Part shown: positions 29,280 through 34,190 of the stretch, in pieces
Numbering within the stretch: the first letter of the stretch is position 1
Layout of the letters: each line of letters starts with the position of its first letter
The notes under the pieces: generated by a model
Told to the model about the DNA's origin: nothing
Seen by the model: the letters and a program-made list of their open reading frames with translations, nothing else
The model's database searches: none
Position numbers and translations under genes: made by a program
Origin: an uncultured Holophagaceae bacterium
Lineage (GTDB): Bacteria > Acidobacteriota > Holophagae > Holophagales > Holophagaceae
NCBI GenBank assembly: GCA_903890595.1
Contig: CAITBU010000238.1
Span: forward strand, 1 to 34,190
DNA length: 34,190 nucleotides
Direction of reading: 5' to 3'

Positions 29280-30284
29280 TCAATTCGCTTCCTGCTCCCG
29301 GTAGTGCGCCAGGATCTCTTCGGGGGAGGCGGTGGCGGTGCCGACTTTGGCGACCACCACGCCGGCGGCGGCGTTGGCCAGCATGGCCGCTTCCCGCCAG
29401 TCGGCACCGGCCCCCACGGCGGCGCTGAAGGCGGCGATGACGGTGTCACCCGCGCCGCTCACGTCGTAGACTTCGCGAGCCTCGGTGGGGATCATCCAGG
29501 GGGTGCCCTGCCCGGTCTCCGGGGAGAACAGCGCCATGCCCCGCTCGCTGCGGGTGATGAGCAGGCCCTTCAGGCCCAGGTCGGCCATGAGCTCCCGGCC
29601 CGCGACGGTGACTTCCATGTCCGAGCGGGCCGCGCGAGCCGCCAGCTCAGCGGTCTCCTTGGTGTTGGGGGTCATCAGCGTGGCCCCGCGGTAGAGCTCC
29701 CGGTGGGCGGGCTTGGGATCCACGATCCAGGGCAGGTTGCGGGCGGCGCAGAGGGCGCGCACGGAGGCCATCACGGGCGCACTCACGGCCCCCTTGGCGT
29801 AGTCCGAGATGATGAGGGCGGAGGCCTCTGCGAGGGCCCGCTCCAGGCGGTCCTTGAGGCCCAGCAGCACCGCCGGATCCGGTGGCCCGGCCTCTTCCCG
29901 ATCGATGCGGAGCATCTGCTGCTGCTGGCCGATGACCCGGGTCTTGATGATGGTGGGGCGGGAGGTGTCCAGCACCAGGCCCGAGATGGAGACCCCGAGG
30001 CCTGCGAGCAGGCCCAGAACCCGGTCGCCAGCGGCGTCCTTCTGGAGGGTGCCGATGAGGAGGGGTTCGGCCCCGAGGGCCTTGAGGTTGGCGGCCACGT
30101 TGGCAGCTCCACCCAGCACCGCCTGCTCCCGGGTCACCCGGACGATGGGCACCGGTGCTTCGGGCGAGATTCTGTTCACCTCACCGAAGAGGTACTCGTC
30201 CAGCATCACATCGCCGAGGACGGCCACCTTGCAGCCCTCCATGCGGCGCAGGAGGGTCGCCGCCTGGTCCCGGTCGAGCCTCAT
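29280..30284 (-). CDS. rfaE1: D-glycero-beta-D-manno-heptose-7-phosphate kinase
   Basis: 334 aa. A PfkB/ribokinase-fold enzyme that phosphorylates heptose-7-phosphate at C1 in the pathway to ADP-heptose for LPS core. It matches the N-terminal half of bifunctional HldE (RfaE); the adenylyltransferase half is absent, so that step must be encoded elsewhere. Characteristic segments are VLGDVMLDEYLFGEVNRISPE, LGGAANVAANLKALGA, and the C-terminal catalytic motif DVSGAGDTVIAAF with the base Asp280. IDREE near residue 130 and IDPKPAH are also conserved in the family. ATG 30284 overlaps the stop of the Trm112-like gene by ATGA; GGAGG directly before the start and AAGGTGG slightly upstream could serve for ribosome binding. 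Confidence 0.94.
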   Translation of the reverse strand: MRLDRDQAATLLRRMEGCKVAVLGDVMLDEYLFGEVNRISPEAPVPIVRVTREQAVLGGAANVAANLKALGAEPLLIGTLQKDAAGDRVLGLLAGLGVSISGLVLDTSRPTIIKTRVIGQQQQMLRIDREEAGPPDPAVLLGLKDRLERALAEASALIISDYAKGAVSAPVMASVRALCAARNLPWIVDPKPAHRELYRGATLMTPNTKETAELAARAARSDMEVTVAGRELMADLGLKGLLITRSERGMALFSPETGQGTPWMIPTEAREVYDVSGAGDTVIAAFSAAVGAGADWREAAMLANAAAGVVVAKVGTATASPEEILAHYREQEAN

Positions 30285-30448
30285 GCCTCCACCTTCTTTG
30301 CGGAGTCCAGCAGCATCACGGGGATGCCGTCCTCGATGGGGTAGAGCAGGCCGCAGGCCGTGCAGCGTAGGCCGTCGGTCCGCTCCTCCAGGTCCCCGCC
30401 ACAGGCAGGGCAGCAGAGGATCTCCAGGAGGCGTGGGTCGAGCGGCAT
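30281..30448 (-). CDS. Trm112-like zinc-ribbon protein (YcaR/UPF0434 type)
   Basis: 55 aa: begins MPLDPRLLEILCCPACGG and contains RCTACGLLYPIEDGIPVML. Cys13 and Cys16 with Cys29 and Cys32 form a C-x2-C...C-x2-C zinc ribbon, and the I-x-D-G-I-P-x-M-L ending is characteristic of the family. Homologues are small partners of methyltransferases or are linked to LPS genes in proteobacteria (YcaR lies in the lpxK-kdsB region of E. coli). Here it is translationally coupled (ATGA) to a heptose kinase, again an LPS gene. ATG 30448 has no Shine-Dalgarno sequence but TAAGCT 6 nt upstream. Confidence 0.88.
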   Translation of the reverse strand: MPLDPRLLEILCCPACGGDLEERTDGLRCTACGLLYPIEDGIPVMLLDSAKKVEA

Positions 30449-30454
30449 GGGCCT

Positions 30455-30460
30455 AGCTTA
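30455..30460 (-). promoter_or_regulatory. Candidate -10 element for leaderless Trm112-like/rfaE1 operon
   Basis: TAAGCT is followed by 6 nt (AGGCCC) and ATG 30448. No Shine-Dalgarno sequence precedes the start. If real, the Trm112-like and heptose kinase genes share a leaderless bicistronic mRNA. No -35 match was found. Confidence 0.38.
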
Positions 30461-30482
30461 GCGGAATTCGCAGCGGTTCCGC

Positions 30483-31406
30483 TCAGAGGGACATTCGTTC
30501 CAGGATCTGCTGATGCAGGTGGTCCAGGAGGGCATACCGCCGGGCATAGAGCGCCCGCTTATTGGGCTTGACGGCCTCCGGAGCCCGGCGCGGCGTCACG
30601 AGAGGGACCCTGAACCAGCCGCCCTCCACTGGGACCCCACCGAGCTCGGTCCAGAGGGCATCGAAGTCAAACCGGATGTCCCGGACAGGCACCAGGAAGC
30701 TACCCCTGCGGGCCCGGTAGACCTGAATGCCATTGCCCACCCCGTCGATTCGAGCAATCCCCAGTGCCCGGGCGAGTTCCTGCACCACCAGGAGCAGGAG
30801 GTTCTTGGGACGGAGGCCGCAGAGAGCCTTGGTGGCCAGCTTGATGGTGGCCTCGTCCCCACCCCGGCGGCCCTGGAGGCCACCGATCCGGAGGGTCCAG
30901 CCCACCTCCCGCTCCAGGGAGAAGGCCAGGCCGGAAATGGCCCCCTTCACCCCTTCCAGCTCAAGGAAGATCGAGATCTCCCCCTCCTTGCGGAACTGGG
31001 CATCGCTCCCCAGGCGAATCAGGGCCGTCTGCCCCCGATCCAGCTCCAAGCGCGCCAGGAGCAGCCCCCCGGACTGCTGCATGGCCTCCAGGAGGAACCC
31101 AGACCGCTCGACCAGAAACCGGTAGGTGTCCTTGATGACCTTGGTCCGGCGCTCCAGACCCCAGCCCACGGACATGTAGCGCGTCAGGGCCCTGAAGATG
31201 AGCCTGGGATTGGTCTGAACGAAGCCCTCCATGGCCGGCGCATCGTGAAAGGAGAACCAGGCCAGGGCGGCCTCGGGATGGACGGCAGCGGCGGTAGCCC
31301 AGCGCAGGTGCCGCTTGTAGAGGCGCATGCTCCCAACGTGGGGCTGGTAGACAAGGACGCTCCAGTCCCAGGCCGTGCGTGCCGCTTCCCAATAGACCCG
31401 AACCAC
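30483..31406 (-). CDS. DUF535 / VirK-YbjX family protein
   Basis: 307 aa from GTG 31406. This start has GGGGGAAA 3 nt upstream and a TACAAT 26 nt upstream that could be its -10; TTG 31484 would add 26 residues and has no Shine-Dalgarno sequence. Family features are an N-terminal region with LIFRALTRYMSVGWGLERR, a middle VVQELARALGIARIDGVGN, and the very conserved C-terminal block GGWFRVPL...KRALYARRYALLDHL. In enterobacteria VirK and YbjX members are linked to antimicrobial-peptide resistance and virulence, probably through the outer membrane; the molecular role is unknown. No signal peptide is seen. It is divergent from the SGNH lipoprotein operon. Confidence 0.8.
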   Translation of the reverse strand: MVRVYWEAARTAWDWSVLVYQPHVGSMRLYKRHLRWATAAAVHPEAALAWFSFHDAPAMEGFVQTNPRLIFRALTRYMSVGWGLERRTKVIKDTYRFLVERSGFLLEAMQQSGGLLLARLELDRGQTALIRLGSDAQFRKEGEISIFLELEGVKGAISGLAFSLEREVGWTLRIGGLQGRRGGDEATIKLATKALCGLRPKNLLLLVVQELARALGIARIDGVGNGIQVYRARRGSFLVPVRDIRFDFDALWTELGGVPVEGGWFRVPLVTPRRAPEAVKPNKRALYARRYALLDHLHQQILERMSL

Positions 31407-31556
31407 GGGTTTCCCCCGATCGACAAAGGTTATTGTACCCAACAGGTATACCTCTGGGCCCTGGCAAGGCAGGGCGGGACTCAACGGCCCTGCGCTAACA
31501 TGGGTCCAACCTCTAGACCGTCACCCCTTCCCGCCACCCCCCAGGCAGGGGTTCCC

Positions 31557-32207
31557 ATGCACTTCACCTCCGAGACCGGCTTGCACCTGAGATCCCTATT
31601 GATGTCCATGGGCGCCGCCCTCCTGTTGGGGTGCGGCGGTGGGGTCAAGGGCGACACCAACAACATCGAGATCCGCGCCCTGAACATGGCCCTGGCCAAC
31701 AAGGCGAGGGACCTCAACCTGATCTATCTGGACACCTACGCCATCCTGCTCACCAACGCCGGCAAGCCCCTGGTGTTCTTCTACGAGCACGATGGAGAGC
31801 ACCTCTCGGAGCTGGGTTACCTGCGGTGGGCGGACGCCATCCTCGTCCCCTACATCAAGTTCAACAAGGTCACCTGCGCAGGCATGGTGGGGGACTCGAT
31901 CACCCGCCGGGTGAGTGTGGTCCAGATGCAGAACCCCACCCGGGACGCCACCTGGGATGACCTGTTGGGCATCAAGACCTACAACATGGGTGTCGACGGG
32001 GAGACCTCCGGGGATGTCCTCAAGCGGCTGGACCAGCTGATCCAGCCAGACATTGACCGCTACTTCCTGATGATCGGGAACAATGACCTCCACGCCGCCA
32101 TCCCCATTCCCCAGGTCATCGCGAACGTCGAGACCATCGTCCGCTACCTGAAAGATCACAGCGGGAAGCCAGTGGTGATCCAGGCCGTGATGCCCTTGAA
32201 CCGCTAG
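31557..32207 (+). CDS. Circularly permuted SGNH/GDSL hydrolase, lipoprotein
   Basis: 216 aa. ATG 31557 has CAGGGG upstream and gives a lipoprotein signal peptide with LLGC, so Cys26 is the lipidation site. The mature chain starts at once with the piece that normally forms the C-terminal third of a one-domain SGNH hydrolase: IEIRALNMALANKARDL, NLIYLDTYAILL, then block V, D79-G-E-H82-L-S-E-L-G-Y-L-R-W. Only after that come block I, G-D-S114-I-T, block II with YNMGVDGETSGDVL, and block III, G174-N-N176-D. The chain ends VVIQAVMPLNR, where ordinary family members continue into the I-x-x-L-N helix. All four SGNH residues (S114, a block II Gly, N176, H82 with D79) are thus present in permuted order. 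It is likely an envelope esterase; the substrate is unknown. Confidence 0.85.
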   Translation: MHFTSETGLHLRSLLMSMGAALLLGCGGGVKGDTNNIEIRALNMALANKARDLNLIYLDTYAILLTNAGKPLVFFYEHDGEHLSELGYLRWADAILVPYIKFNKVTCAGMVGDSITRRVSVVQMQNPTRDATWDDLLGIKTYNMGVDGETSGDVLKRLDQLIQPDIDRYFLMIGNNDLHAAIPIPQVIANVETIVRYLKDHSGKPVVIQAVMPLNR

Positions 32208-32228
32208 CCCGCTTCCGAAAGCAGCCCC

Positions 32229-32837
32229 ATGCCCCATCCGTTCCACAGGATCCTCGCCTCCTGCCTCGTCGGCGGCGGGATGCTCTCGGCTGCCGAGCCC
32301 ATGACCCCGGGCCTGCACCTGTCCATCGCCGATGCGCAGGGCGACTTCCGAAACGAGATGGGCTCGAAGCATGCCCCAGGTCTAGGCCTTTCCCTGGGGA
32401 TACCCCTGACCCGGACCCTGGCCGTGCGCCCCATGGTCTCCTTTCAGTCCTTCCCCACGCTCGACTACCAGTACGCCTACAAATCCAGCCGCTACTCTGA
32501 CCTGGGCGCCGAGTCTGCCCGCTGGAGCGCCTGGACCATGGGTGCCGACTGCCTCTACCGGCCCGGTGGCCCAACGGGCAGGCTCTACTTCCTGGCCGGA
32601 GCCCACATGAAGGTCTGGCGGCTACACAGCTTTGGGACCTACACCACCAGCGACCGCGTGAACCCCACCCGCACCTACACGGTGAACGACGCCAGCACCA
32701 AGGATGAACCCGCCCTTGCGGCAGGCCTGGGCTGGACCTTCCTCCGTCATGTAAGTGTGGAGAGCCGCTACGTCTTTGGCAGCTACCGGGGGCTTACCTA
32801 CAACACGCTGGAAGCCTCCCTGGTGCTGACCTACTAA
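32229..32837 (+). CDS. Probable outer-membrane beta-barrel protein
   Basis: 202 aa. A signal peptide (MPHPFHRILASCLVGGGMLSAAEP) is followed by alternating hydrophobic/polar strands rich in aromatic residues (GLHLSIADAQGDF, GLGLSLGIPL, LAVRPMVSFQSF, SAWTMGADCLYR, GRLYFLAGAHMKVW, PALAAGLGWTFLRHVSVESRY). It ends in ...LVLTY with a C-terminal aromatic residue, as BAM-dependent barrels do. The length fits an eight-stranded barrel of the OmpW/OmpA-like porin-fold group. It begins 21 nt after the SGNH stop with GAAAG upstream of ATG 32229, so the two are probably one operon. No specific family is recognised. Confidence 0.65.
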   Translation: MPHPFHRILASCLVGGGMLSAAEPMTPGLHLSIADAQGDFRNEMGSKHAPGLGLSLGIPLTRTLAVRPMVSFQSFPTLDYQYAYKSSRYSDLGAESARWSAWTMGADCLYRPGGPTGRLYFLAGAHMKVWRLHSFGTYTTSDRVNPTRTYTVNDASTKDEPALAAGLGWTFLRHVSVESRYVFGSYRGLTYNTLEASLVLTY

Positions 32838-32909
32838 GAGCCCCTTGAGGGCGAACTATGTATCCTGGGACACCAACCCATCCTTCCATCCCCTGCCTTC
32901 AGGTGCCCC

Positions 32910-34190
32910 ATGGACCGTCCCTGGACCCAGCACTATGATCCCGGCGTGCCCCGGGATTTGGTCTTCGAGCCCTGCACCGTCCTGGAACTCTTTGACCGCA
33001 GCGTGACCACCTGGGGGGATCGTCCCGCCGTCACCCTCAAGGGTCGGACCCTCAGCTACCGGCAGCTGGCAGATCACGTGGACCGCTTCACCACGGCCCT
33101 GGCGGGCCTGGGGGTCGAGAAGGACACCCGGGTCGCGCTCTGGATGCCCAACCTGCCGCAGATGGTGATCGCCTTCCTGGCCACCCTCCGCCTGGGGGCC
33201 CAGGTGGTGAACACCAACCCCCTCTATGTGGAGCGGGAGCTGGAGCACCAGTTCAACGATGCCGGGGTGACCGTGGTGGTGACCCTGGACTACCTCTGGA
33301 TGCATAAGCTGCGGCCCATGCTGGCGCGCACCGGGGTGCAGCAGGTGGTGGTGGCTTCCATTCCCGACTACCTGCCCTTCCCCTTGAACCTGCTGGCGCC
33401 CCTCAAGCTCCGCCGGACCGGGCACCACGCCAAGGTCCCCCGGGAGGCGGGCGTCCACAGCTTCCGCGACCTCATCACCCGGACCCCGCCCACACCACCC
33501 CGACCGAGCTTGCCCCTGGATCACCTCGCGGTGCTCCAGTACACCGGGGGCACCACGGGCCTCTCCAAGGGCGCCATGCTCTCCCACCGCAACCTCTCGG
33601 CCAATGTTCAACAGGCCGCATCCTGGTTCCCGGATGTGCGGCCCGGCCACGAGGTGCTGCTGGCCTGCCTGCCCTTCTTTCATGGCTTCGGGATGATGGT
33701 GGGGATCCTCTGGCCTCTCAGCACCGGGGCCCACATCGTGCTGGCGCCCAATCCCCGGGACATCGCCGACCTGGTGAAGTCCATCCACAAGCACCGGGTC
33801 AGCCTCTTCCCGGCCGTGCCAGCGCTCTTCCAGGCCATCACCACCTTCCCCGGCGTGCACCGCCTGGACATGTCCAGCGTGCGGGCCTGCTTCTCCGGGT
33901 CAGCGCCCCTGCCGGTGGAGGTCATGGCCCGCTTCGAGGCCATGACGGGCGGCAAGATCACCGAGGGCTTCGGCATGACCGAGACCACCACGGCCACCCA
34001 CGGCAATCCCCTCCATGGCCTCCGGAAGCCCGGCTCTGTGGGGATTCCTTTCCCGGCCACCGAAGCCCGGGTGGTGGACCTGGAGACCGGGGAGCGGGAC
34101 CTGGGTGTGGGCGAGGAGGGCGAGCTCATCGTTCGGGGACCCCAGATCATGGCGGGCTACTGGAACCGGCCAGAAGAGACGGCCCTCGTC
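32910..34190 (+). CDS. AMP-binding long-chain acyl-CoA ligase, 3' end outside window
   Basis: The first 427 codons from ATG 32910; the gene runs off the right edge with no stop. An ANL-superfamily enzyme that activates a fatty acid as acyl-AMP and passes it to CoA. The P-loop-like motif YTGGTTGLSKGAMLSHRN begins at residue 211. LPFFHGFGMMVGI, FSGSAPLP and the adenine-binding EGFGMTETT (about 350) are typical of FadD-like ligases, as is GPQIMAGYWNRPEET near the right edge. The catalytic Lys of the C-terminal subdomain is not in the window. A Shine-Dalgarno AGG precedes ATG. 72 nt separate it from the barrel gene, and no terminator is evident between them, so co-transcription is possible. Confidence 0.92.
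   Translation, partial: MDRPWTQHYDPGVPRDLVFEPCTVLELFDRSVTTWGDRPAVTLKGRTLSYRQLADHVDRFTTALAGLGVEKDTRVALWMPNLPQMVIAFLATLRLGAQVVNTNPLYVERELEHQFNDAGVTVVVTLDYLWMHKLRPMLARTGVQQVVVASIPDYLPFPLNLLAPLKLRRTGHHAKVPREAGVHSFRDLITRTPPTPPRPSLPLDHLAVLQYTGGTTGLSKGAMLSHRNLSANVQQAASWFPDVRPGHEVLLACLPFFHGFGMMVGILWPLSTGAHIVLAPNPRDIADLVKSIHKHRVSLFPAVPALFQAITTFPGVHRLDMSSVRACFSGSAPLPVEVMARFEAMTGGKITEGFGMTETTTATHGNPLHGLRKPGSVGIPFPATEARVVDLETGERDLGVGEEGELIVRGPQIMAGYWNRPEETALV

Noticed and set aside
30513..31556. Upstream extension of the SGNH frame
   Set aside because: It is antisense to the DUF535 gene and has no family features; the lipoprotein signal peptide defines the start at 31557.
1..34190. CRISPR arrays, rRNA operons and insertion-sequence transposases
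   Set aside because: None seen on either strand; the repeats found are palindromic elements, not regularly spaced direct repeats.

Overview
The window is strongly GC-rich and densely coded, with genes on both strands, many 1-4 nt overlaps, and frequent GTG or TTG starts. The cell has a Gram-negative envelope: a heptose-7-phosphate kinase for LPS core, a lipoprotein, an outer-membrane barrel candidate, a periplasmic cyclophilin and a type IV prepilin peptidase. A secreted tricorn-type protease, an M28 peptidase, an M1 peptidase, a PhnD-like hybrid kinase and a methylmalonyl-CoA epimerase suit an acidobacterium, perhaps of the Holophaga/Geothrix kind. That placement is inference from gene content; no rRNA gene is present to test it.

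Layout. 1-4333: start of a secreted M28 peptidase (minus), the tricorn protease (plus) and a dienelactone hydrolase (minus), the last two sharing a terminator hairpin. 4400-6300: dut and rlmN (minus), each followed by a palindromic intergenic repeat. 6394-11211: a secreted M1 peptidase and a PhnD/PAS hybrid histidine kinase (plus), separated by a palindrome-rich leader. 11213-17092: an M16 protease (minus), a divergent quinone oxidoreductase (plus), then a four-gene minus-strand ABC-2 exporter operon (ATPase, permease, ATPase, permease). 17276-22299: dnaE, serine acetyltransferase and an overlapping small membrane protein (plus). 22307-25129: cyclophilin (minus), prepilin peptidase (plus), an alpha/beta esterase and methylmalonyl-CoA epimerase (minus). 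25130-25497 has no gene and holds a third copy of the palindromic repeat family. 25498-27501: a small YecH-like metal-binding protein and the tmk-holB pair (minus). 27592-29121: a zinc-ribbon/GYF_2-like protein and a secreted beta-sandwich-like protein (plus), followed by a 147-bp MITE-like element. 29280-31406: a Trm112-like protein overlapping the heptose kinase, and a DUF535/VirK-like protein (minus). 31557-34190: a lipoprotein SGNH hydrolase, a probable outer-membrane barrel and a truncated AMP-binding acyl-CoA ligase (plus).

The most unusual item is the SGNH/GDSL lipoprotein at 31557-32207. Its conserved blocks are in circularly permuted order: the C-terminal D-x-x-H half comes first, directly after the lipobox, and the GDSI and G-N-N-D half follows. 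All catalytic residues remain in one chain of ordinary length. Other points of note are a family of palindromic intergenic repeats at three loci, a separate MITE-like element with 24-bp inverted ends, and four genes (rlmN, M16, prepilin peptidase, Trm112-like) with TAnnnT exactly 6 nt before ATG and little or no Shine-Dalgarno sequence, suggesting leaderless mRNAs.
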